In this document: in pieces, positions 1-9,076 of the stretch
How the letters are laid out: each line of letters begins with the position of its first letter
Position numbering within the stretch: position 1 is the first letter of the stretch
NCBI GenBank assembly: GCA_963796565.1
Contig: CAWCMA010000007.1
Location: 372,001-436,000 of the forward strand
Source of the DNA: JAKAVN01 sp963796565
GTDB taxonomy: Bacteria > Desulfobacterota > Binatia > Binatales > Binataceae
Direction: 5' to 3'
DNA length: 64,000 nt
Notes under the pieces: model-generated
The model's input: only the letters and a program-made list of their open reading frames with translations
The model's database searches: none
Told to the model about the DNA's origin: nothing
Translations under genes and position numbers: made by a program

Positions 1-1
1 C

Positions 2-1984
2 CTGTGTGGCTACAGCCTCGACAACTTGTCACTGATGGCGCTTACCATTTCGACCGGCTTCGTCGTGGACGATGCGATCGTGGTGATCGAGAACATTTCC
101 CGCTACCGCGAACAGGGCATGGCGCCCTTCGAGGCGGCCGTGCGCGGGGCGCGCGAAATCGGCTTCACGGTGGTCTCGATCAGCGTCTCGCTGGTCGCGG
201 TGTTCATCCCGATTTTGCTGATGGGCGGAATCGTCGGACGCCTGTTCCGCGAATTCGCGGTCACCCTGTCGGCGGCGGTCGCGGTTTCGATGGTCGTTTC
301 GCTGACCACCACGCCGATGATGTGCGCCAAGCTGCTGCGGCCGGAGGCGGACGAGCCGCGCGGGAAATTCTACCGGGCGAGTCAGACTGTCTTCGACCAG
401 GCCTTGGCTGGATACTCAGTTGGCCTCTCGTGGGTGCTCAGGCATTCGCGCCTGACGCTCGCAATCGCCTTGGCGACGCTCGGACTCAGCGTGTACCTGT
501 TCTCGGTCATTCCCAAGGGCTTCTTCCCGCAGCAGGACACCGGGCGCCTGATGGGCGCAATCCTGGCAGACCAGGACACTTCGTTTCAGGCGATGCGCGA
601 TCGGCTGACGCAGTTCGTTGACATCATCAAGGCCGATCCGGCCGTAGATCACGTGATCGGATTTGCCGGCGGCAACGCCGGCAGCACCAACTCGGCCCGC
701 ATGTTTATCGCTCTCAAGCCGCTGGGCGCGCGCAAGCTCAGCGCCGATCAGGTGATCGCGCGGCTGCACCGGAAGACCTCCCACATCGCGGGCGCGACTC
801 TCTACCTCCAGGCCACGCAGGACCTGCGGATTGGCGGCCGCTCGAGCAACGCGCTCTATCAGTACACCTTGCAAGGATCCGACTTGCAGGAGCTGAACCA
901 ATGGGCTCCGCGCCTGCTTCAGAAAATGCGCGGGATGCCGATTTTGACCGACGTCAACAGCGACCAGCAGAATAGCGGCCTGCAGGCCTCGCTTCTGGTC
1001 GACCGCGATATGGCATCGCGCCTTGGACTTACGCAGCAGGTGATCGACGATACCCTGTACGACGCCTTCGGCCAACGGCAGGTATCGACTATGTATACGC
1101 CGTTGAACCAATATCACGTCGTGATGGAAGTCGCGCCCAAGTACTGGCAGAACCCCGCCTCGCTATCGCAGATCGACGTGCGTTCGACCAACAACGCCCA
1201 GGTCAAACTGACTACCTTTACGCATTACCAGCCCGCCACGACGGCGCTCTCGGTGAACCACCAGGGGCAGTTTCCCTCGGTCACGATCTCGTTCAACCTG
1301 ACTCCGGGCGTCTCGCTGGGCCAGGCGGTCGAGGCAATCGATGCACTCCAGCGCAACCTCGGGCTTCCCGGCAGTATCCACGGCAGCTTCGCGGGAACCG
1401 CGCAGGCCTTTCAGGACTCGCTCGCGAGCGAACCGATGCTGGTCCTCGCCGCGTTGTGCGCCGTCTACATCGTGCTGGGGATCCTCTATGAGAGTTATGT
1501 TCATCCGATCACGATTCTCTCGACGCTGCCGTCGGCCGGGGTCGGCGCGCTGCTGGCTCTGATGATTTGCCGCATCGATCTGACCGTGATCGCGCTCATC
1601 GGGATCATCCTGCTTATAGGCATCGTCAAGAAAAACGCGATCATGATGATCGACTTTGCCCTGGAGGCCGAGCGCAGGCATGGTAAGCCCGCTCTGGAAG
1701 CCATTCGAGAGGCTTGCCTGCTGCGCTTCCGGCCGATCATGATGACCACGATGGCGGCGCTGCTCGGCGCGCTGCCGCTGGCCGTAGGTACCGGCACTGG
1801 TTCGGAACTGCGCCGTCCGCTCGGAATAGCGATCGTTGGCGGCTTGATCGTCAGCCAGATGCTCACGCTGTTCACGACCCCGGTGATCTACCTGTACATG
1901 GAACGGCTGCGGTTGTGGGGTGAAAACCTGCGCAGACGCATTTCGCGCAAGCCCGCGATCAGGCCGGAAATCGCCGGCGTCTAG
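2..1984 (+). CDS. RND multidrug efflux permease, MdtB/MdtC-like (5' truncated)
   Basis: Inner-membrane proton-driven drug exporter of the resistance-nodulation-division family, which works with a periplasmic adaptor and an outer-membrane channel. The window opens inside transmembrane helix 4, where the proton-relay motif GFVVDDAIVVIENI carries the two adjacent aspartates. About 650 residues follow: the second periplasmic porter/docking half, then the last helices with GIVKKNAIMMIDFALEAE and RPIMMTTMAALLGALPLA. Family members are about 1030-1050 residues, so roughly the first 380 are outside the window. The reading frame is open to the left edge, so this is an edge truncation and not a defect. 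Subtype MdtB/MdtC is judged from the wording of the motifs; substrates cannot be told. No partner gene follows downstream. Confidence 0.93.
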   Translation: MCGYSLDNLSLMALTISTGFVVDDAIVVIENISRYREQGMAPFEAAVRGAREIGFTVVSISVSLVAVFIPILLMGGIVGRLFREFAVTLSAAVAVSMVVSLTTTPMMCAKLLRPEADEPRGKFYRASQTVFDQALAGYSVGLSWVLRHSRLTLAIALATLGLSVYLFSVIPKGFFPQQDTGRLMGAILADQDTSFQAMRDRLTQFVDIIKADPAVDHVIGFAGGNAGSTNSARMFIALKPLGARKLSADQVIARLHRKTSHIAGATLYLQATQDLRIGGRSSNALYQYTLQGSDLQELNQWAPRLLQKMRGMPILTDVNSDQQNSGLQASLLVDRDMASRLGLTQQVIDDTLYDAFGQRQVSTMYTPLNQYHVVMEVAPKYWQNPASLSQIDVRSTNNAQVKLTTFTHYQPATTALSVNHQGQFPSVTISFNLTPGVSLGQAVEAIDALQRNLGLPGSIHGSFAGTAQAFQDSLASEPMLVLAALCAVYIVLGILYESYVHPITILSTLPSAGVGALLALMICRIDLTVIALIGIILLIGIVKKNAIMMIDFALEAERRHGKPALEAIREACLLRFRPIMMTTMAALLGALPLAVGTGTGSELRRPLGIAIVGGLIVSQMLTLFTTPVIYLYMERLRLWGENLRRRISRKPAIRPEIAGV

Positions 1985-2319
1985 CTAGTCACGCCGCTCG
2001 TCGAACCTGCCGCATAGTTCCACGCCCTTCGCCTTCCCTTACAACATGAAGTGGCGTTTCAGTCCAACCGCTCGAATCTGAGACGCACTTCGTTGGTGGT
2101 TCTGTAGGGGACCAAACAGTCGCATCGCTTGGCCTAACTTTACTTTCGATGATCACGGTCGAAGCGCTCTCTGGATAGCGCTGCCGGTACAAGCATACAT
2201 TTCGCGTCAGAGTTATCAGCGTGCGGCGGGTGATAGGCAGCAACTGCTGGAAGTGTCGCACATGATCGGTAAGAGATTAATCCGCCAATTGTGCGGAATT
2301 GATCTAACGAGGTTAGGTA
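1985..2319. other. Intergenic region without a recognised gene
   Basis: These 335 bases separate the efflux permease from the sulfatase-like gene. Short open frames exist on both strands, but none has a ribosome-binding site plus a protein-like composition. The end of the region carries a GAGGTTAGG-type ribosome-binding site for the downstream gene. No tRNA, repeat or clear terminator was seen. Confidence 0.5.
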
Positions 2320-4455
2320 ATGTCGCGAATCTTTGCGTCGTTGCTGGTGCTGATTGGTGTCGCGGTCGTTGCCGGGCCGGTGCGCGCCGCCGGTAAACCA
2401 CGGCCCAATATCCTTTTAATCGTGATGGACGATATAGGTATCGACCAGTTGGCGTTATTCGGGTACGGCGGCGCGACTCCAGCGGCCATGCCTAACATAA
2501 CGGCGATCGCACAAGCCGGAATTAGATTCCGTAACTTCTGGTCGATGCCGGCGTGCTCGAACGGCCGTGCCACGCTTTTCACCGGCCGCTATCCGTTTCG
2601 CACTCATGTTTTCACCGCGCTGGGTAACAATGATCTTGCGAACTTCATGGTCAACCCGAATGAGACAACTTTGCCCAGGTTGCTCAAACAACGCGGTTAC
2701 AAAAGCGCGCTGTTCGGCAAGTTCCATCTCGGGATACAGAGCAACAACCCGTACGGCTATGGCATGGTACAGGCGCTGGGCTTTGATTATTTCGACGGCT
2801 GGCTGGACGCCACCGGCGATCCGTCGTCGATCGATCAAACCGCTGGCGGCGTGTCACCTCCGGGCACCTGGTCGTGCGGCTTCGTCCGGGACGCAGCCCA
2901 TGGCGGCGCGGACACGGGCGCCTGCTACGCCGGCAATAATACTTGCGAAGTGATTACTAAGTCCGGGACGGAGGCCCCCGGCCGTGTCTGTCGAGACGCC
3001 GGCGGCATCTTTGATCCGAACCAGGCGTGCAGTGACCCGGCACCTGGCTATATTAACTTTGCCACGCTGAGTGGACACTATGTTTCGCCGCTCGTGATCA
3101 ACAATGAGGACGGATCGATCGAGCAGGTGCCGCCGACCGACATTCGCTCACGTACGTTTCGCGGGACGGAGCCGGTCGACGCCGCGATTAACTGGATCAA
3201 TCAGCAGCCCGCGGACCAGCCATGGGTAGTAAGCTTGGCTTTCGCGACGACACATACGCCCGTGCAACAACCGCCGGAGTCATTGCTGCCCATAGCGGAA
3301 CCAGACACCAGCAATCTCGACTGCTCCAGCACGATCGACCAAAGAACCCTGACGAACCAGATGGAGGAAGCGCTCGACGCGGAAGTGGGGCGGCTATTGG
3401 TCGCAACCGGGCTGGCCAGCCGCGGCCAAAGCGGACGGCTGGTCTATCATCCTAAGAAAACCAACACCGTTGTCGTTCTGGTCACCGACAACGGAAGCCT
3501 GGGGAGCGTAGTGAAGGTACCGTTTGATGCGACCCGTTCGAAATCTACCGTCTATCAGACCGGCGTATGGTGTCCTGCGATCGTGGCTGGCCCGCAAGTC
3601 GTGCAGCAGGGCCGCAATGTGAGAGCGATGGTCAATATCGCAGACCTTTATCAGCTGTTCGGCCAGCTCGCTGGCATCGCCGTGGACAAGAGCGTTCCAC
3701 GAACCGTCGACTCGGTGTCCATGCTTCCGTATCTGGTCAATCCAGCACAGCCCAACATCCGGAAAACGAATTTTACCGAGATCGGCACGAACCTGCACGC
3801 CAACGGCGAAATCAACGGGCCCTGCCAATACAATACCACCACCTGCACGCAGATCGCTCCGACGAAAAGCGTATGCGAGGACAACAGCGGCATATGGTGG
3901 GGCGCCGGCGCCACGGATCCCAGCACCGCGGGCATTCCATCGAGCGGATTGAAGTTATGCTGTGACGTGGCCGTATGGCAGGCCAACCACGCCCAGACAA
4001 TTTCCACCGACATCTATCCGTTGGAGGCGTTCGCGATGCGCAACGATCGTTACAAGCTGGTGATCAATGATTACCAGGCTTACGACACGGCCTCCAACTC
4101 GTGCGTCGCCACGTCGACCAAGGAGTTTTACAGGATCAACGAAGACGTTCCTGTTCCGAAGCTCGACACGTCGGATGCCAACTTGTTGGCATCCGGAGCG
4201 AAGCTCGGGCCGCAGCAGCAGAAGAACTACGATTCCTTGACTGCACAGTTGAGGACGCTCCTGACGTCGCAGCCCGCGTGCCCTGGCGATATTAATCTCG
4301 ATGGGGTCGTGGACTACCTGGATATCGTGGACTGGGAGATGTTCCAGGAGCTTTCGCTCGGCAACTCGAGCTGGGCCGACCTTAACCTGGACGGACTGAC
4401 CGACGGTTCCGATCTGGCGATAATCCTCCAAAACCAGGGAGCCTGTCCCGGGTAG
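2320..4455 (+). CDS. Secreted sulfatase-family (alkaline phosphatase superfamily) hydrolase with dockerin-like C-terminus
   Basis: The 711-residue product has a signal peptide (about residues 1-23, ending VRA-AG) and a sulfatase/alkaline phosphatase fold. Metal ligands are visible as MDD at 36-38 and TDN at about 389-391, and LFGKFHLG supplies the family lysine. The nucleophile segment reads ACSNGRATLFTGRYP, so Cys79 and Arg83 remain but the usual Pro of the CxPxR formylglycine motif is Asn. Two Cys-rich insertions lie near residues 190-245 and 500-550. The last 60 residues carry two dockerin/EF-hand-like calcium loops (DINLDGVVDYLD and DLNLDGLTDGSD). Known sulfatases cleave sulfate esters outside the cytoplasm. 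Because the motif is atypical, sulfatase activity is uncertain and another phospho- or sulfo-hydrolase is possible. Confidence 0.85.
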   Translation: MSRIFASLLVLIGVAVVAGPVRAAGKPRPNILLIVMDDIGIDQLALFGYGGATPAAMPNITAIAQAGIRFRNFWSMPACSNGRATLFTGRYPFRTHVFTALGNNDLANFMVNPNETTLPRLLKQRGYKSALFGKFHLGIQSNNPYGYGMVQALGFDYFDGWLDATGDPSSIDQTAGGVSPPGTWSCGFVRDAAHGGADTGACYAGNNTCEVITKSGTEAPGRVCRDAGGIFDPNQACSDPAPGYINFATLSGHYVSPLVINNEDGSIEQVPPTDIRSRTFRGTEPVDAAINWINQQPADQPWVVSLAFATTHTPVQQPPESLLPIAEPDTSNLDCSSTIDQRTLTNQMEEALDAEVGRLLVATGLASRGQSGRLVYHPKKTNTVVVLVTDNGSLGSVVKVPFDATRSKSTVYQTGVWCPAIVAGPQVVQQGRNVRAMVNIADLYQLFGQLAGIAVDKSVPRTVDSVSMLPYLVNPAQPNIRKTNFTEIGTNLHANGEINGPCQYNTTTCTQIAPTKSVCEDNSGIWWGAGATDPSTAGIPSSGLKLCCDVAVWQANHAQTISTDIYPLEAFAMRNDRYKLVINDYQAYDTASNSCVATSTKEFYRINEDVPVPKLDTSDANLLASGAKLGPQQQKNYDSLTAQLRTLLTSQPACPGDINLDGVVDYLDIVDWEMFQELSLGNSSWADLNLDGLTDGSDLAIILQNQGACPG

Positions 4456-4518
4456 CCAGGAACGTACGCTTCAACATGGCTGCGTGGATGAGAACTTGCG
4501 CCCGCCTCCAGTACCGCT

Positions 4519-5592
4519 TTAGTATCTGGCGATAATTTCGTTGCCGAACTCACGAATCATTTCGCGGCTGTCCGTCCCGGTCAGACGGAGCGCGATTCCT
4601 GTCACGCCGGACTCTTCGAGTTCCTTGATGCGTTCGATTACGGCCGGCGCCGGTCCGGTCACGGTCGTCGCCTCGAGCAGTTGCCGGGTGACGTACTGTT
4701 CCTCGCCTGGCTTGGTGAAGATTAGATGCCCCAGGTGAATCTCCTGATACCGTTTCTCCCAGGGTGTTTTCATCTTCATTATGTATTCGTCGAAATAACG
4801 CTTGGCTAACGGCTGAAACTCCGGAGGCGCAAAGGGACCAATCGGAGTGTTTTCCGGATGCCAGATGGTATGCAGGCTAAGCGCGCCCCAGGAGCCCAGG
4901 CGAGCGAAGACCCGGGGCGACATGATGTCTTCTCCCTGGCGCAATACGCAGCCGGCCGTTACGATCACCGTTGGGATCCGTTCCAACTTCCGGCCGGCGC
5001 CTTTTGCCGCATCGCGAATCTCGGAAAGTCCGTTTCGGATCATCCCAGGGTCCGCGCCCACCGTAATCCAGCCGTCGCCTACCTCGCCCACGACGCGGAT
5101 GGCCTTGGGCAGATTGGCTCCAACGTAGATTGGAACCGGGTCCTTGACGTTGATGAAACCCATCTCGGGATGCAGCAGACGTACCGCGCGCTCGCGATCG
5201 TCTTCGCGATAGAGCGCCTCCTTCCCGGCCAGCAGCTTGCGCAATACCTTGACTTCCTCGGCCAGAACTTTAAGTGGCGTGGCCGGCATCCCCATGACAT
5301 TGCGCGCGCTGAAACCACTTCCTATACCGGCGATCACGCGGCCGGGGGCGAGTTCGTTAATCGTCGCCAGGGCGGACGCGCTGACGGGCGCGGCCCGGTT
5401 GCCCGCGCATAGCACGAAGGTTCCCAGCACCGATGAACGCGAATGCTCGGCCGCCAGCGCCATGGTGGCGAAGATGTCGCTGTAACACATGTGCGAATCG
5501 TCGAACCACGCGTGGCTGAAGCCGTATTCCTCGGCCATCTTCACGTCCTGCCAGGCGCGAATATAAGTTGGATAGCTGATTCCGAATTGCAT
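4519..5592 (-). CDS. LLM-class flavin/F420-dependent oxidoreductase
   Basis: A 357-residue bacterial-luciferase-like monooxygenase or F420-dependent oxidoreductase, expected to be a cytosolic TIM barrel. Family landmarks are MAEEYGFSHAWFDDSH near the N-terminus, ATINELAPGRVIAGIGSGFSARN, and VGEVGDGWITVGADP. A strong GAGGAGG ribosome-binding site lies 6 bases upstream of the ATG. It is a clear paralogue of the gene at 32578-33636: both share the HAWF-D-S motif, the GSGF/GTGF motif with RN and GMP/GLP, KTP in the C-terminal third, and endings in IARY/IAKY. It is convergent with the sulfatase gene and divergent from the PhyH-like gene. Substrate and cofactor choice cannot be read from sequence. 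Confidence 0.9.
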   Translation of the reverse strand: MQFGISYPTYIRAWQDVKMAEEYGFSHAWFDDSHMCYSDIFATMALAAEHSRSSVLGTFVLCAGNRAAPVSASALATINELAPGRVIAGIGSGFSARNVMGMPATPLKVLAEEVKVLRKLLAGKEALYREDDRERAVRLLHPEMGFINVKDPVPIYVGANLPKAIRVVGEVGDGWITVGADPGMIRNGLSEIRDAAKGAGRKLERIPTVIVTAGCVLRQGEDIMSPRVFARLGSWGALSLHTIWHPENTPIGPFAPPEFQPLAKRYFDEYIMKMKTPWEKRYQEIHLGHLIFTKPGEEQYVTRQLLEATTVTGPAPAVIERIKELEESGVTGIALRLTGTDSREMIREFGNEIIARY

Positions 5593-5879
5593 TTTTGCAG
5601 CCTCCTCGCAGTCGAATCGTAGGAAGCCCGGCAGGCGGCGAGTACGCCCTCAAACCGTGTTGGCGTCCTGCCCTTTCGATAGCGTTACCCGCGGACAAAC
5701 GCAACGTCGGACGTGTCGATGAGTGAAACCGGCGTTACGGGGTGGGTGCTCCTTATGCGGCGAACTATCGCGACTCTCCGGTTGTCCGCGGCTCCGCGAA
5801 GTGTTTAAGATTCAACGAGGCCGCCGCATTTGGCGGAACCTTAGCGCGAAATTCGCAGGAGCATCTAAGGAGTATTCTA

Positions 5880-6770
5880 ATGAGCATCAAGCATCTTGCC
5901 GCAACCTCCCCCGCCGACGAGATCGCTGCCGCGCTCACCGAGGATGGAGCCGCGATAGTCGACGCTTTGGCGCCCGCGTCCGTGATGGACCGGGCGGCGC
6001 AGGAAATGCAGCCATATATCGATGCGACGCCCATCGGGCGTGATGATTTCGCGGGACGCCGCACGCGCAGAACAGGCGGGTTGATCGCGCGCTCCGAAAC
6101 CTGCCGCGACCTGGTGATGAATCCGCTCGTGCTGTCGGTGGCCAAGAAGATGTTGGCGCATGCCGCGACTTTCCAAGTCCATCTGACTCAGGTCATTACG
6201 ATCCAGCCCGGGGCGGAGGCTCAAGCAATTCATCGCGACCAATGGGTATTCAATTTTTTTCAGTTCCCGAAAGGCTTCGAGGTCCAACTCAACACGATTT
6301 GGGCGATGACTGATTTCACGGCGCAAAACGGCGCCACCCTCGTCATTCCCAAGAGCCATCTGCTCGATGACGGTTTGAAGTTCGAAGAAAAGGACGCCGA
6401 GCCAGCCGCGATGGCCAAGGGGTCGGCGCTTTTTTACACCGGAAGCGTCTATCACGCCGGCGGCGCCAACCGCTCGGATACGACTCGAAGCGGTATCAAT
6501 CTCACCTACAGCCTCCCATGGCTGCGACAGGAAGAGAACCAATACCTGTCGGTGCCCTTTGCGGTCGCGGCAACTTTGCCGGTCGAATTGCTGCGCTTGA
6601 TGGGATATTCGTACGGCGGCTATGCGCTCGGCTACGTGGACGACGTTCGCGACCCAATCAAGGTGGTGAAGCCCGACTTCACCAAAACTCGCGCAACCAA
6701 TCCTGTGGACGCCGAGTCTCGCTTTCGCGATCAAGCCAAACAGTGGCGGGGCGAAGACAAGAACGCCTGA
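5880..6770 (+). CDS. Phytanoyl-CoA dioxygenase (PhyH)-family Fe(II)/2-oxoglutarate oxygenase
   Basis: A 296-residue non-haem iron oxygenase that probably hydroxylates a lipid or small organic substrate using 2-oxoglutarate. The iron triad is visible as H118-x-D120 in IHRDQW and H192 in YHAGGANRS. Arg203 (TRSGIN) is placed to bind 2-oxoglutarate. The ATG at 5880 follows AAGGAG by 7 bases; an upstream in-frame extension lacks such a site and is not counted. The gene precedes the TetR regulator and the HpaB-like flavoprotein on the same strand, so it may belong to the same catabolic unit. The exact substrate is unknown; phytanoyl-CoA itself is only the family name. Confidence 0.88.
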   Translation: MSIKHLAATSPADEIAAALTEDGAAIVDALAPASVMDRAAQEMQPYIDATPIGRDDFAGRRTRRTGGLIARSETCRDLVMNPLVLSVAKKMLAHAATFQVHLTQVITIQPGAEAQAIHRDQWVFNFFQFPKGFEVQLNTIWAMTDFTAQNGATLVIPKSHLLDDGLKFEEKDAEPAAMAKGSALFYTGSVYHAGGANRSDTTRSGINLTYSLPWLRQEENQYLSVPFAVAATLPVELLRLMGYSYGGYALGYVDDVRDPIKVVKPDFTKTRATNPVDAESRFRDQAKQWRGEDKNA

Positions 6771-6847
6771 CGATTCGCACGCTCGGCCTCGATGTATTGA
6801 AATCCCTGTCCACGCTCGCTTGACAACCCAAACCGGTGTGTGTCAGC

Positions 6848-6867
6848 GTCCGAACGAACGTTCGGAC
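6848..6867. promoter_or_regulatory. Inverted repeat, probable TetR operator
   Basis: A perfect 9-bp inverted repeat, GTCCGAACG-AA-CGTTCGGAC, lies 31 bases before the chosen ATG of the TetR-family gene. Length, symmetry and position fit a TetR-family autoregulatory operator. It overlaps an alternative upstream GTG start, which argues for the downstream ATG. A GATAAT hexamer at 6869-6874 could be the -10 element, but no good -35 is spaced for it. Confidence 0.65.
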
Positions 6868-6898
6868 GGATAATCATCGACCGGTACGCGACACTCCG

Positions 6899-7570
6899 AT
6901 GGATGCCCGCAGACTTACCCCGAAGCGAACGAAAGCGTTGAAGCCCGCTGTCAGTACGCGGAGCAGAATCGACGATGGGGCGGCCCAACTCTTCGTCCGC
7001 AACGGCTACGACGGCACCTCGATGCGCGATCTGGCGCGTAATCTGGGCCTTCGCCCCTCCAGCATTTATGGCCACGTGAAGAGCAAGCAGGAACTGCTTT
7101 TCCGGGTTATGGAACGGCTTATGGATGAAGTGCTCGCTCGCGCCAACGAAGCATTGAAAGCGGGCGGCGAGCCCGAAGAGTTGGTGCGGAGATTGGTCGT
7201 CACCAATATCTGCCAGCCGGGACCTTATGAAACGGCACTGTTGCAGTCAGAACTTAAGAATCTGCAGCCGTCGCATCGTGCCTCGATAGCTCGCAAACAA
7301 AGGGAATATCGCAATCTCTGGCTCGACGTTCTAGACCACGGGCAGAAACGCGGCGTCTTCAGGATCAAGGATCCGAAGCTCGCCTTTTTGGGAATTGACG
7401 GGGCGCTCATCCATATCGAGCGATGGTTCAATCCCTCGGGTCGATTGACGCGTCTGGACGTGGCCGAGGTGTTCGTCGACTGGGTCCTGAACTCTCTGGG
7501 CTTTCAACGGCCGGCAAAGCGCCGCAGCGGAGACATTGGTAATGCGAAAAGGACAAAACTACGTCGATAG
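6899..7570 (+). CDS. TetR/AcrR-family transcriptional regulator
   Basis: A 223-residue one-component repressor. Residues about 15-65 form the helix-turn-helix domain: AAQLFVRNGYDGTSMRDLARNLGLRPSSIYGHVKSKQELL. The C-terminal ligand domain carries no diagnostic motif. The ATG at 6899 is chosen because an in-frame GTG at 6836 would place coding sequence over the palindrome at 6848-6867. The 3' end overlaps the next gene by 29 bases, so the two are probably co-transcribed and the regulator probably controls the flavoprotein gene. The effector is unknown; an acyl-CoA or aromatic compound would fit the neighbours. Confidence 0.9.
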   Translation: MDARRLTPKRTKALKPAVSTRSRIDDGAAQLFVRNGYDGTSMRDLARNLGLRPSSIYGHVKSKQELLFRVMERLMDEVLARANEALKAGGEPEELVRRLVVTNICQPGPYETALLQSELKNLQPSHRASIARKQREYRNLWLDVLDHGQKRGVFRIKDPKLAFLGIDGALIHIERWFNPSGRLTRLDVAEVFVDWVLNSLGFQRPAKRRSGDIGNAKRTKLRR

Positions 7571-8966
7571 CCTCAGGCATCTAAAGAGCCGAGTTTTCGT
7601 TCAAGGCCAGCTGGTCGACAACCTGGCGGAGCATCCCCTGTTCCAATCGACCATATTCGCATGGGGCAAATGGGTATGCGATGCCGCGTTCGAGCCGAAG
7701 TTGCGGAGCCTCATGACCGCAAAATCCGAACTGACCGGCGAAGACGTGCACATTTTCTGGCACATTCCCAACGACACCGCCGGCTTGCTCCAGAATTTCG
7801 ACGCGGCGATCAAGCTGGCCGAGCGCGTACCGATTTCCGGATACACCAGTATCGCACGGGACGAGCTCGCTGGGCTTCTGTCGGTCCTGCCCGAGGTCGA
7901 TCGAAAATACGAAACCGATTACAGCGGACGTCTCAAGGAATATCTGCGTAGTTTTCAGCGTCGTCAGGTTATCGGCTCTGCCGCCATCACCGATGTAAAA
8001 GGCGACCGCAATCTCCGCCCTTCGCAACAGCCCGACCCGGATATGTATCTGCGCATAGTCGAGCGAAGAAAAGATGGCATCGTCGTGCGCGGAGCGAAGG
8101 CCCACACCAGCGGCGGCGTGGTCTGCGAGGAATTGATCGTGATCGCGCAGCGCGCGATGCGTGACGACGACCGCGATTATGCGGTCGCCTTTGCCATTCC
8201 GGTCGACACTCCGGGTATCACCCTGGTCGCGCGCGGCATCGGGATGCCGCCCGACGCGCAGCAGGCTCCATTAAGTCATAGCGGCGCCGTGGTCGAATCT
8301 CTGACCATCTTTGACGATGTGTTTGTGCCCACGGAGCGGATATTTCTGTGCGGCGAAACTGAATTCTGCGGTGACGTAGCCAATAACTTCGCCACCATCA
8401 ATCGTCACGGCTACCTGGGAACGGATTACGGCAAGTTGGAACTGTTTATTGGCGCCGCGGCTCTCATTGCGGAGTACAACGGAGTCGCTGACAAACCTCA
8501 CATCCGTGACAAGATTGCGGAGATGATCAAATTGGCCAGCGCGATCTATGCGCTCGGAATCGCAGCCGCGATGAAAAATACCATAATCAACGGCGTCGCC
8601 TTCCCCGATGCGGTGATGACCAACGCGGGGAAGCACCTGACTATGGAGGCTCATTACATCTGCGCCCGTCTGCTCAACGAAATCGCCGGTGGCGCCGCGG
8701 TAACGATGCCGTCGGTGATGGATTTGAAGAATCCGGAAGTGGCTCCGTATATAGAGAAGTATTTCAAGGCGGCTCCTGGAGTCTCAGTGGCCGATCGGAT
8801 CAAGCTTTTTCACTTCATCGGGGACCTGTGTTCCTCGGAGTACGCGGGATGGTGGTACAACGAGATTATCCACGGGTCGGGATCGCCGGCCGCGGAGCGG
8901 GTGCAGATGTATCGCGAATTCGACCTTGAAACGACCAAGCAACTGGTGAGGGCGCTTATCAATTAA
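7542..8966 (+). CDS. HpaB / 4-hydroxybutyryl-CoA dehydratase-family flavoprotein lacking the Fe-S ligands
   Basis: A 474-residue protein of the acyl-CoA-dehydrogenase-fold family that includes 4-hydroxyphenylacetate 3-monooxygenase (HpaB) and 4-hydroxybutyryl-CoA dehydratase (AbfD). Family blocks include DVKGDRNLRPSQQPDPDMYL, VVRGAKAHTSG, FDDVFVPTERIFLCGE and IGAAALIAEYNG. AbfD binds a [4Fe-4S] cluster through Cys99, Cys103, His292 and Cys299. By my alignment the matching positions here are Ser99, Ser103, Asn287 and Thr294, so the cluster cannot form. That favours an FADH2-dependent monooxygenase or another flavin reaction. The ATG at 7542 follows GCGGAG and lies inside the TetR gene. No flavin reductase partner is adjacent. 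Confidence 0.82.
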   Translation: MRKGQNYVDSLRHLKSRVFVQGQLVDNLAEHPLFQSTIFAWGKWVCDAAFEPKLRSLMTAKSELTGEDVHIFWHIPNDTAGLLQNFDAAIKLAERVPISGYTSIARDELAGLLSVLPEVDRKYETDYSGRLKEYLRSFQRRQVIGSAAITDVKGDRNLRPSQQPDPDMYLRIVERRKDGIVVRGAKAHTSGGVVCEELIVIAQRAMRDDDRDYAVAFAIPVDTPGITLVARGIGMPPDAQQAPLSHSGAVVESLTIFDDVFVPTERIFLCGETEFCGDVANNFATINRHGYLGTDYGKLELFIGAAALIAEYNGVADKPHIRDKIAEMIKLASAIYALGIAAAMKNTIINGVAFPDAVMTNAGKHLTMEAHYICARLLNEIAGGAAVTMPSVMDLKNPEVAPYIEKYFKAAPGVSVADRIKLFHFIGDLCSSEYAGWWYNEIIHGSGSPAAERVQMYREFDLETTKQLVRALIN

Positions 8967-9076
8967 ATAAAACTAGAATCGCGGCCTGAAAAATTAAAAT
9001 CGCGTCCTCCCAGGCGCAACGAAGACCGTTGTCCAGCCCAGCCCCAGACGATCGGGTCGCGCCCTCCGAGCTGCGG

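Noticed and set aside
6820..6825. TTGACA as -35 box for the TetR gene
   Set aside because: No -10 hexamer is found at 16-19 bases downstream; the nearest GATAAT is over 40 bases away.
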